Assembly: GCA_014381485.1 (NCBI GenBank)
Contig: JACNLN010000123.1
Span: 1 to 10,720 of the forward strand
Source: Fidelibacterota bacterium
Lineage (GTDB): Bacteria; Fidelibacterota; Marinisomatia; Marinisomatales; CAZVFT01
DNA: 10,720 bases
Direction of reading: 5' to 3'
Below the pieces are notes generated by a model that was given only the letters and a program-made list of their open reading frames with translations, did not search any database and was not told where the DNA came from. The position numbers and the translations under genes were made by a program. Shown here piece by piece: positions 1-8,022 of the stretch (position 1 is its first letter; each line of letters opens with the position of its first letter).

Positions 1-215
1 ACAGCGGGATATTTGCATTTGAACGATACTACCAAGATGAAAGAATTCTAGCTGTGTTCAACAGTTCAAAAACAAAACAAGAAATTCCCTATGGAAAAAT
101 ACTTGATAATGACTTACAAAAGTGGATACTTTTAATAACACTGAATAATGATGATAGTATAACAACACTTAGTGCAAAATCTGTCATCATTTTAAAAGAA
201 CAAAGAGATATATAA
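1..215 (+). CDS. C-terminal end of a probable GH13 alpha-amylase-family enzyme (5' truncated)
   Basis: The reading frame is open from the window edge (first full codon at 3) to TAA at 213-215 and gives 70 residues. It starts SGIFAFERYYQDERILAVFN, which resembles the start of the C-terminal beta-sandwich (domain C) of GH13 alpha-amylases, neopullulanases and maltogenic amylases. In those enzymes a residue pattern like 'fxRxxxxexilvvxNxS' follows the catalytic barrel. The rest is a strand-rich tail ending KEQRDI, with no further domain. The catalytic barrel lies outside the window, so activity and specificity cannot be read. The stop codon shares its last base with the receptor ATG (TAATG), which suggests translational coupling and a shared role in glucan use. 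Family assignment rests on a short stretch and is moderately sure; the coding frame itself is likely real. Confidence 0.6.
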   Translation, partial: SGIFAFERYYQDERILAVFNSSKTKQEIPYGKILDNDLQKWILLITLNNDDSITTLSAKSVIILKEQRDI

Positions 216-3200
216 TGACTCGTAATAACCTTACTATTCTCGCTTTCTTACTATATTTGTTCCTCACTAATAATCTATTTGCTGGTACTTCCGGGAAAAT
301 CTCAGGAATAGTAATTGATGCTGGGACAAAAGAACCCCTCATTGGTTGTAATGTAATTGTAGTTGGTACGTCGCTTGGAGCTGCTACTGATATCAATGGT
401 GAATTTTTTATTTTGAATGTTCCCCCCGGTACCTACAGTGTTAAAGCTATGATGATAGGTTATACTCCTATTATTATGAAAGATCTTGAAGTGGTTGTTG
501 ATTTGACAAGTCGAGCTGATTTTAACCTCTCTATGGAAGTTATAGCCGGTCAAACAGTTACAATAATAGCAGAAAAGCCGACAGTCCGATTGGATCAAAC
601 TTCAATGGCAGCCGTTGTCGGTACAAAACAGATAGATAATCTTCCTGTAGCAGAGGTGGGCGATATAATTGAACTACAAGCGGGAATCGTCCGAGATGCT
701 GGAGGGGGACTACATGTTCGTGGTGGTCGAAGCGGAGAAGTTTCCTTCTGGGTTGACGGTATTTCCACTACAGACTCTTACGATGGCAGCAGTGTCGGTG
801 AAGAGGTCCAAAACAGCTCTATTCAAGAACTGCAGGTTATCAGTGGAACCTTTAATGCTGAATATGGTAACGCCATGTCTGGTATTGTAAATGTTGTAAC
901 GAAGGATGGCGGCAATAAATTGGATGGTGGACTAGAGATATATGGGGGTGGCTATCATACATATGATAATGAGATTTTCACCCTTTCATCACCTTTTACC
1001 AGTTGGATACCCTTTAGTGATCTTGATGGAGACGGCGTGTGGGATCAACCCGAATGGTTCAATGATAAAAATGGAAATTTACAATGGGATCCGGGTGAAC
1101 CCTTTGATGACGAAAATGGAAATGGTGTTTGGGATGCGGGCGAACCATTGAATAGTGATTTGGGTGCCGATGGACAGCTTGGAGATCCATTAGATAACGG
1201 GTCAATGGTTCCTTCCAATGTAAGTAATAACAATGGACAGAAAAATGAACCGAGCATTGGTGAGGGTAACGGAACTGCACAATGGGGCGAACACCGCTTC
1301 ACTTTAGAGGAAAATGGATATGTGGAGAAATTGAATTCACTTCTAAACCCATTTCAGATCCAAAATCTGAACGCACACCTTAGTGGCCCTTTGCTAGGTT
1401 TCGGAGATAAACTTACTTTTTATATAAATGTTAGATATTTCAAAACGATGAACCGCTTTTATGGTAAAAATCTCTTTTTACCAAATGGCAGTTGGGGAAA
1501 CGAAAATGGGAATGCTACGGGAAAAGCGGATGTAGTACCCTTAGCACCATTTTCCAAGTTAACTGGACAACTAAAACTAACTTTTAAACCTCTTCCTAAG
1601 GTTAAAATGGCTTACAGTCTATTCTACTCCGAAAAATCATACAAGAACTATGACAGTTTCTTCAAATATAATCCACAGGGGCTAATGAACCGCTTTGAGG
1701 AGGACTTGACTCATATTGTAACACTAACACATACACTATCTCCAAAAACATTTTACGAGTTGAAATATATCGATTTCTCATCATCCTACTGGGAGTATCT
1801 TTACAAAGATTTGACAAATGTTCCATATGAGAAAAAAAATATTGATGATCTCTCAGATCTCTTTCTGTATAACTATATTGCGGTTATTGACACAGTTATT
1901 TCCGATGAGGGAGATACTAGTTATTTTGATGTGATTGATACTCTTATTACAGTAAATGGTGATACACTTTATGAAAATCAATGGGAAATTACTATTGTTG
2001 ATACCCTTCTAGAAGATCACTTCATTATTGATTCCACACTTGTGGAAGTTGATACTTTGTGGACTCTCGATGGGGATATCATATATCATTATGATTGGTT
2101 ATATACAGTCGTGGATAGCGGTGATGTTGAAGGTTATGTTGATCCAGATATAATGAACGTTCCTGCATGGTCTTTTGCTCCAGGGGGTACTCAGGATGGA
2201 AGATATGAACGAAGAACTACCTATGATGATATAAAATTTGATTTATCCAGTCAGATAAATCGTTATAACCAGATTAAAACTGGTTTTGAAATTAAACGAT
2301 ATGACTTGTGGGCAGAGGAAAAGAGTGTTCAATATAAGACTTATGGAGACTGGGGACTTTCCTCACAAGGTGATACTCTTGGTTTCAATCCATTGGCTGG
2401 TGCACAGATTGAACCTTACACACCAACGATTCTTCCAACTCATTCCACATCACGAAACTATTTCAGAGCAAATCCTCTCCAGTTTTCAGCATATATCCAG
2501 GATAAACTGGAGTTAGACGATATAATTCTCAATATTGGTCTTCGATTTGACTACTTTGATCCGGATTGGATTATCCCAAAAGATTATCGTTTCCCTGGAA
2601 ACGAAAAATATTATTTGGTTTACACTCCCAATGATACAGTAATATTCTGGGAACATGAGTACTCCGAACTACATCCACAGGTAACTATTTATGACTCACT
2701 GACAGCTAAAGGTTCAGTAAAAGCTCAAAATTTGCTTAATTTATCAATCAGCGATGATTCATCATGGTCAAATGTTAGAGAGAACTACAGGTGGGTTGAT
2801 GGATATAAAAAAGCACCCGCATCCTATCAGGTAAGTCCAAGGATCGGGTTATCATATCCAATTACAGATAAGGGAGCCATTCATGTCTCTTATGGTTATT
2901 TCTTTCAGATCCCCAATTTCTATTATCTCTATGCTAATCCTGAATTTGAGATTGGAGAGTCAAGCTTTGCTGGAATCTTGGGGAATGCTGCCTTAAAGCC
3001 TGAACGAACAGTAATGTATGAGGTAGGGGTAAAGCAAGAGATCTTTCCCTTTACCTCATTTGATTTTACTATCTTTTATAGGGATACCCGTGATTGGGTC
3101 GGAATGAGTGCTCCCATCAATAAGTATCCTGTTGGGACATACCGTAAATATGAAAATAAGGATTATTCCAATACTCGAGGTTATACAATAACCATTCACC

Positions 3201-3781
3201 GATCTTATATAAACGGATTTGGTGCATCTCTTGACTATTCCTGGATGGTTGCAGAAGGAACTTATTCCAACCCGGATGATGCATATCACAGTGCTCAGAA
3301 TGATGAATCTCCATTACAGAGTTTGATTCCGTTGGAATGGGATCAAACGCACACTTTGAACGGTTCCTTGACACTTGGAGGACGTGACTGGTCGGCTTCT
3401 TTAATCCTGAAATACTGGAGTGGAATGCCCTACACTCCAGAGTTTAAGGTGGGTACTGTTGCAGGAGCTACAGCTTTTTCAGGATTTGCAGAAAACAGTG
3501 ACAGGAAACCCAATTTCTTCACAGTGGATTTGAGATCATCCTATCAACTTAATATGTTTGGATTACGTTTCATGCTATTTTGTAATATCTACAACCTGCT
3601 TGATATACGGAATGAACAGAATGTCTGGAATGATACCGGGCGAGCAACATATACTTTGACTGCGAAGGATGTTCCAAATACCTCTTCTGATCGTATCGGC
3701 CACTTAAAGGAACATCTGCTCCAGCCCGACCGGTTTTCTGAACCAAGAAAAATAAATATTGGTTTTAATATTGACTTTTAA
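215..3781 (+). CDS. TonB-dependent outer-membrane receptor with N-terminal carboxypeptidase-regulatory-like domain
   Basis: This 1188-residue protein is predicted to take up a ligand, probably an oligosaccharide judging from its neighbours, across the outer membrane using TonB energy. Residues 1-23 form a signal peptide ending LFA. Residues 27-113 are a CarboxypepD_reg-like beta-sandwich (GKISGIVIDAGTKEPLIGCN, then DINGEFFILNVPPGTY), as in SusC-type receptors. The plug spans about 120-245, with LHVRGGRSGEVSFWVDG at 166 onward and EYGNAMSGIVNVVTK at 216-230. The barrel fills the rest and ends in NIDF, with the terminal aromatic expected of a BAM signal. Two unusual insertions are present: an Asp/Gly-rich loop at 269-329 and a Val-Asp-Thr-rich stretch at 556-645. 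No TonB box could be named with confidence. The start is fixed by the one-base overlap with the upstream stop and by the signal peptide; the ribosome binding site is weak (AGAG), consistent with coupling. The ORF is intact. The substrate is inferred from context only. Confidence 0.93.
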   Translation: MTRNNLTILAFLLYLFLTNNLFAGTSGKISGIVIDAGTKEPLIGCNVIVVGTSLGAATDINGEFFILNVPPGTYSVKAMMIGYTPIIMKDLEVVVDLTSRADFNLSMEVIAGQTVTIIAEKPTVRLDQTSMAAVVGTKQIDNLPVAEVGDIIELQAGIVRDAGGGLHVRGGRSGEVSFWVDGISTTDSYDGSSVGEEVQNSSIQELQVISGTFNAEYGNAMSGIVNVVTKDGGNKLDGGLEIYGGGYHTYDNEIFTLSSPFTSWIPFSDLDGDGVWDQPEWFNDKNGNLQWDPGEPFDDENGNGVWDAGEPLNSDLGADGQLGDPLDNGSMVPSNVSNNNGQKNEPSIGEGNGTAQWGEHRFTLEENGYVEKLNSLLNPFQIQNLNAHLSGPLLGFGDKLTFYINVRYFKTMNRFYGKNLFLPNGSWGNENGNATGKADVVPLAPFSKLTGQLKLTFKPLPKVKMAYSLFYSEKSYKNYDSFFKYNPQGLMNRFEEDLTHIVTLTHTLSPKTFYELKYIDFSSSYWEYLYKDLTNVPYEKKNIDDLSDLFLYNYIAVIDTVISDEGDTSYFDVIDTLITVNGDTLYENQWEITIVDTLLEDHFIIDSTLVEVDTLWTLDGDIIYHYDWLYTVVDSGDVEGYVDPDIMNVPAWSFAPGGTQDGRYERRTTYDDIKFDLSSQINRYNQIKTGFEIKRYDLWAEEKSVQYKTYGDWGLSSQGDTLGFNPLAGAQIEPYTPTILPTHSTSRNYFRANPLQFSAYIQDKLELDDIILNIGLRFDYFDPDWIIPKDYRFPGNEKYYLVYTPNDTVIFWEHEYSELHPQVTIYDSLTAKGSVKAQNLLNLSISDDSSWSNVRENYRWVDGYKKAPASYQVSPRIGLSYPITDKGAIHVSYGYFFQIPNFYYLYANPEFEIGESSFAGILGNAALKPERTVMYEVGVKQEIFPFTSFDFTIFYRDTRDWVGMSAPINKYPVGTYRKYENKDYSNTRGYTITIHRSYINGFGASLDYSWMVAEGTYSNPDDAYHSAQNDESPLQSLIPLEWDQTHTLNGSLTLGGRDWSASLILKYWSGMPYTPEFKVGTVAGATAFSGFAENSDRKPNFFTVDLRSSYQLNMFGLRFMLFCNIYNLLDIRNEQNVWNDTGRATYTLTAKDVPNTSSDRIGHLKEHLLQPDRFSEPRKINIGFNIDF
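1019..1201 (+). repeat. Asp/Gly-rich calcium-binding-like repeat insert in the receptor
   Basis: Receptor residues 269-329 contain near-tandem 15-residue units: DGDGVWDQPEW, then NGNLQWDPGEPFDD, then NGNGVWDAGEP, followed by DLGADG. The Asp/Asn/Gly spacing resembles EF-hand-like, dockerin-like or thrombospondin type 3 calcium loops. The insert lies just after the plug and so probably in an early extracellular loop of the barrel. Calcium binding is inferred from composition and spacing. Confidence 0.6.
1880..2149 (+). repeat. Val/Ile-Asp-Thr-rich repeat stretch in a receptor loop
   Basis: Receptor residues 556-645 repeat a short motif of hydrophobic residues followed by Asp-Thr: VIDTVISDEGDTS, VIDTLITVNGDTL, ITIVDTLLED, LVEVDTLWTLDGD. 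The stretch reads like a series of short beta strands joined by acidic turns, much longer than an ordinary barrel loop. A related motif, IIDTTVEEGDTSF, occurs in the next gene at residues 1201-1213. Its function is unknown; an extracellular beta-rich loop is the simplest reading. Confidence 0.55.
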
Positions 3782-3795
3782 TACAAAGAATATTT

Positions 3796-3800
3796 AGGAG
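3796..3800 (+). promoter_or_regulatory. Ribosome binding site of the 1404-residue protein
   Basis: AGGAG is followed by exactly seven T residues and then ATG at 3808. This favours 3808 over the in-frame ATG at 3826, which has no such motif upstream. Confidence 0.75.
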
Positions 3801-3807
3801 TTTTTTT

Positions 3808-6800
3808 ATGAGGTTACTTTTAAATATGAAAATATTTTTCGCAATTATTCTTATAACCACAACAACCCAGTTAATGGGAACTCATCCTCATGGAACGACT
3901 TTGGCAAGAGCGAAAAATGTTCATTCGGGCAACAAGGTGCGAACGACTTTTTACAACTTTGGGCTGGTAGGACGTCAGATGGATGAGCCAGAAGATATTG
4001 GCGGGGAATGGCCCATTAACTCCACTCACGAATATATTGGAGATGTGGGAATCATGGTCGGTTCAGAGATCATTGATGAGAATGGAAATCTTAAACACAG
4101 TGTAGTAACGATTTTCAGTCCAAGAGGCAGCGAGATGAACCTTGATGAACATTGGGGGTGGGAACCTCTAATGGGCTACTTCAACGACGACACAAACCTT
4201 GTAGCTATGAGTCATATGGGTCCACCATCAGACCCTTCGAATCCAACCGTTCCCAATACCTGGCCGGATCAATGGCCTGATAAATTGACGGATGAGCTGG
4301 ATCCAGGCTGGCCAGGAAGCTGGAATGGCTATTTTGGAAAAGACCAGAAAAATGCTGAACAGGAAAGCTACTTTGTTATGGATGATGCCAATGATGCAGA
4401 ATTCTTATTTTTCCCTGATACCACTGATTTTGAAAGGCGCGGGCTTGGCTTGAATGCCATTATACGTGGATTACAATGGAATCATATTATGGCAGAAGAT
4501 GTTATTTTTTGGCTTTATGATATCAAAAATATTGGTCATAAGCTTAACAATAAAATGGTTTTTGGAGCCATCGTTGGCACTACAACCGGCGGAGGTGGAG
4601 ATACTAATGATGATTATGCAGACTTTGACAAGGTTGATGACATTGCTTATTCTTACGACCATGGCACTGACCTTGAAACAGGATTGGGCGGAATTGGATC
4701 AGGTGGCTGGTCTCCTGTTGGATTAGCTGGTTACGCCTTTCTGGAAAGTCCGGGAAATGCAGTAGATGGTATTGACAATGATGGAGATGGATCAAACGGT
4801 GGTGGCATGATATTAACAAAAACAATGTTAGATGATTGGACTTATAATGGAATTAGTTATTCCCCAGGAGACTCAATCATAATTATTGACTATAAAACTT
4901 TTTCTAGAACACATTCTGTTTTCCCAATGGACACACTTCGAATTCAACATAATAGCGGGTTCATCACAATCACTGTAGATTCGGCTTACAACGGTTTGAA
5001 AGAAATTCCCAGAAATTTGATTGATGACAACTTAAATGGGTTGATAGATGAAAATAATGGAGAACTAGTAGAAATTATTGAAGGTTCAGGAGTTTATGAA
5101 CATTTCTATTTGAATGAAGAATTACTTGCGGTTAACTATTTTACAGGAGATGGACTCGATAACCTGTTACTTGACGAATCCCGGAGCGATGGTATAGATA
5201 ATGATGGTGACTGGAATCCAGAAACAGACGATGTGGGCAGAGACGGTGCTCCCGGAAGCGGGGACACATTTTATGGAGAAGGTGATGGTGAAGCTACCTC
5301 GGGCTATGAGCTCCTTGGAGAAGAATGGGTTGATACAGGTCTCCCTGGAGAACCTAATATTGATAAAACTGATATTGACGAATCGGACCAAATAGGTTTA
5401 TCCAGTTTCTTCTATTTCGCATTCGGTGTATTTTCTGATATGGGGTGTGATCCATGTCTTTGGGATAAAATGTACCCTGGCTATTTCAATAAGTCTGTCC
5501 AAAATGTGGATGCTGACTTTCTTTTTGGTTCTGGTTACTTTCCTCTACAAGCTGGTGAAATAGAACGATTTTCCTTAGGATTGCTTTTTGGTGACAACCT
5601 CCCGGACCTGGTTAGAAATAAACAGACTGTCCAGACAATTTATAATCAGAATTATAACTTTGCTAAGGCTCCCGAACTTCCAACCGTATGGGCTTATGCT
5701 AGCGATGGATATGTTACCCTCTATTGGGATGGTATAGCTGAAGATTCCTATGACCGACTTTCCGGTTATGATTTTGAAGGATATAAAATCTACAAGGCTA
5801 CCGATACACAATTCACAGACGCTGGTGAAATCACTGATGCCTATGGTTCTCCCAAATTTAATGTAGCTGTCAAACAATTTGATCTTGATAATGAGCATTC
5901 AGGATTTTTCGAAATCGATATTGATGGCGTCAAATTCGATCTTGGGGAAAACACCGGACTTGTTCATACTTGGACAGATACAAATGTTATCAATGGACAT
6001 CGTTATTTTTATGCAGTAACAGCATACGACCACGGTAACCTTGAAAAAGATATACTGCCTGCTGAAACCTCTAAATTCGTTACCATTGACAAGGGTGGAA
6101 ACGTCCAGACAGCAACTAACGTTGTCTCCGTTGTTCCTGATGCGCCTGCCGCCGGCTATGTAATTCCTCCACAGGAAGCAGGGGAAGATGATGTCTATCC
6201 CATTCATCCCCCAAAGGGCACTGGTTTCATATCTCTGAATAATATCGACCCTTCCAAAATTCTTTCAGGACATGTTTATCAGATTTATTTTAAGGATTCC
6301 CGATCTAATGGAATCGACGATGACGGAGATTGGGTACCTTGGGAAGATATTTATGGGAATGGGGTTTGGGATTCCACAGAAACTTTTTATGATTATGGTC
6401 TCGATGGTCTGCCTGATACAGATGATGAAGGAGAAGAAAATGGAGAAATCGACTGGTTGGATTATGGTATTGATGGACTACGATCTCAGGATGAACCGGG
6501 ATATAATCCATGGGGAAATCCTGATCCCAATCACGATAATTATGGAGACTGGAACTGCTCTGATGGATATGATAATGACGGTGATGGTCTTATCGACGAT
6601 GAAGATCTAAATGAAGATGGGGGGTGTGATGACTGGGGGACTGAAAATGACGAGATTTACCAGAGTGAAGAAACGGGGGAACCTTTTTTAGATGTAAATG
6701 GCATTTTTGATCCGCAGGACAAATTGAAAAACGATGTTGGTCAGGATGGCTGTCGAGATGAATTTGAAGATGGGGTGGGTGGATGTTATGAAGTGGAAAA

Positions 6801-8022
6801 TCCTGATTATGTTGAAGGATCCGATCCGAATAATGATAATTATGATCCTATTGATAACCCATCGGGTACTGAAGGTAACTTATCCCCTGATCTTGGAGAA
6901 CCTAATCTCGACTCCCTTGATGTAGAAGAGATGATCCCTGTAACTTCGCACTTTACTGTCGTGGATGTAACTGATCTCAATAATCACAAAACTGTTATTC
7001 CCTGGACTTCTGACATTGATGATGATAAAGCGATTTTCCAGGGTATGCAGATTATTATAGATAATGACTGGGATATCAAAGCATCGGTCCTATTATCCCC
7101 TGAACTTGATGAAGGGTACTCTGTAGAATTCACTAAATTTAACCGTCCTTCTGAATTTTCCACCACTGGTTTTAAATATCCAAAAGATGTCCAGATTATT
7201 TTTGCTGATACACTTATTGGACAAAGCATATCTGTTGATCTCATCAAAACCGATGGTGATACACTTAAAGCGGAAAGTATCTTAACAAACTTCTTAATTA
7301 TGGACCCTTATGATCAGTCAGAAATTGCATTTGCAATTTTTGATCAAACCTGGCCTTATTCAATTCCAGACAGCGTTTTTAACCCAAGTAACTACAGCCA
7401 ATATACTATTATTGATACTACAGTTGAGGAAGGGGATACATCATTTGTTATTACAATTTCTGATTCAGGACATTTTTCGTATGGCGATGAAATTTTACTA
7501 CTTGAAGACCTGGCAGACACAACTGTTATAACATGGAATATTACAGCTTCTACAACTGACATATCGATTTTTACTTTACCCGGTCATGGAGATTCTCTCA
7601 ATATTATTGTAACCAAGCCTTTTAACAGCGACGATATTTTTGAATTTGTATCAAATGCCCCATATGTAGACCCACAGAAAATGAAAAAAGATATACGACA
7701 AGTTAAGGTAGTACCAAACCCATACATTGCCGGAGCCAGCTGGGAAGGACAAAACCCCTACGCTACCGGACGAGGACCTCGTTCAATCCATTTCAACCAC
7801 TTACCCCCGCAGTGTGAAATAAGGATTTACACTCTCACTGGTGAACTGGTAGATATCATTAAACATTCAACAGATCTCGATGATGGTTCTGCCGAATGGG
7901 ATATGCTGACTAAAGATAATCTAGCAATAGCCTATGGGATATATCTTTATCATATCGAACCTCTCCCAGGTAGTAACTATGATTTTAAACCCATTTTAGG
8001 AAAATTCGCGGTGATAAAATGA
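3808..8022 (+). CDS. Large secreted surface protein with Asp-rich repeats, FnIII-like domain and T9SS type A-like C-terminal domain
   Basis: This 1404-residue protein has no function I can name. Residues 1-24 look like a signal peptide without a lipobox cysteine. Residues 25-310 resemble the conserved N-terminal region of other large secreted proteins in Marinimicrobia- and Calditrichota-like genomes (family recollection, not searched). Four copies of a G-[IY]-D-x-D-G-D motif occur at 321, 462, 835 and 920, and four D-x-G-x-D-G motifs at 475, 862, 885 and 976, suggesting calcium binding. A CxxC pair is at 547-550. Residues 619-761 form a fibronectin-III-like domain (YVTLYWDGIAEDSYD, then GYDFEGYKIYKA). 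Residues 1297-1404 match T9SS type A sorting or FlgD-like Ig domains: VVPNPY, IRIYTLTGELV, YGIYLYHIE and final GKFAVIK. It follows the receptor by 26 bases, where SusD would sit in a Sus locus, and overlaps the PorV-like gene by four bases. A surface-anchored accessory or binding protein is the likeliest role (inference). Confidence 0.9.
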   Translation: MRLLLNMKIFFAIILITTTTQLMGTHPHGTTLARAKNVHSGNKVRTTFYNFGLVGRQMDEPEDIGGEWPINSTHEYIGDVGIMVGSEIIDENGNLKHSVVTIFSPRGSEMNLDEHWGWEPLMGYFNDDTNLVAMSHMGPPSDPSNPTVPNTWPDQWPDKLTDELDPGWPGSWNGYFGKDQKNAEQESYFVMDDANDAEFLFFPDTTDFERRGLGLNAIIRGLQWNHIMAEDVIFWLYDIKNIGHKLNNKMVFGAIVGTTTGGGGDTNDDYADFDKVDDIAYSYDHGTDLETGLGGIGSGGWSPVGLAGYAFLESPGNAVDGIDNDGDGSNGGGMILTKTMLDDWTYNGISYSPGDSIIIIDYKTFSRTHSVFPMDTLRIQHNSGFITITVDSAYNGLKEIPRNLIDDNLNGLIDENNGELVEIIEGSGVYEHFYLNEELLAVNYFTGDGLDNLLLDESRSDGIDNDGDWNPETDDVGRDGAPGSGDTFYGEGDGEATSGYELLGEEWVDTGLPGEPNIDKTDIDESDQIGLSSFFYFAFGVFSDMGCDPCLWDKMYPGYFNKSVQNVDADFLFGSGYFPLQAGEIERFSLGLLFGDNLPDLVRNKQTVQTIYNQNYNFAKAPELPTVWAYASDGYVTLYWDGIAEDSYDRLSGYDFEGYKIYKATDTQFTDAGEITDAYGSPKFNVAVKQFDLDNEHSGFFEIDIDGVKFDLGENTGLVHTWTDTNVINGHRYFYAVTAYDHGNLEKDILPAETSKFVTIDKGGNVQTATNVVSVVPDAPAAGYVIPPQEAGEDDVYPIHPPKGTGFISLNNIDPSKILSGHVYQIYFKDSRSNGIDDDGDWVPWEDIYGNGVWDSTETFYDYGLDGLPDTDDEGEENGEIDWLDYGIDGLRSQDEPGYNPWGNPDPNHDNYGDWNCSDGYDNDGDGLIDDEDLNEDGGCDDWGTENDEIYQSEETGEPFLDVNGIFDPQDKLKNDVGQDGCRDEFEDGVGGCYEVENPDYVEGSDPNNDNYDPIDNPSGTEGNLSPDLGEPNLDSLDVEEMIPVTSHFTVVDVTDLNNHKTVIPWTSDIDDDKAIFQGMQIIIDNDWDIKASVLLSPELDEGYSVEFTKFNRPSEFSTTGFKYPKDVQIIFADTLIGQSISVDLIKTDGDTLKAESILTNFLIMDPYDQSEIAFAIFDQTWPYSIPDSVFNPSNYSQYTIIDTTVEEGDTSFVITISDSGHFSYGDEILLLEDLADTTVITWNITASTTDISIFTLPGHGDSLNIIVTKPFNSDDIFEFVSNAPYVDPQKMKKDIRQVKVVPNPYIAGASWEGQNPYATGRGPRSIHFNHLPPQCEIRIYTLTGELVDIIKHSTDLDDGSAEWDMLTKDNLAIAYGIYLYHIEPLPGSNYDFKPILGKFAVIK
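6301..6915 (+). repeat. Long Asp/Asn/Gly-rich calcium-binding-like region
   Basis: Residues 832-1036 of the large secreted protein are strongly acidic and contain NGIDDDGDW, NGVWDSTETF, DYGLDGL, DYGIDGL, GYDNDGDGLIDDEDLNEDGG and DVGQDGC. The DGxDNDxDGxxD core resembles the MopE-type putative metal-binding motif (Pfam Cu-binding_MopE) and thrombospondin type 3/EF-hand loops. Cysteines at 917, 940, 982 and 993 may form two disulfides. Multiple bound calcium ions stiffening a stalk is the expected reading but is inferred. Confidence 0.65.

Noticed and set aside
5575..6207. Two minus-strand frames of about 100 codons opposite the large secreted protein
   Set aside because: Both lie wholly antisense to a convincing FnIII-like coding region and show no ribosome binding site or recognisable motif.
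6272..6610. 112-codon Met-rich + frame inside the large secreted protein
   Set aside because: It is a frame-shifted reading of the repetitive GAT/GGA codons of the Asp-rich region; its composition is implausible and it has no domain.
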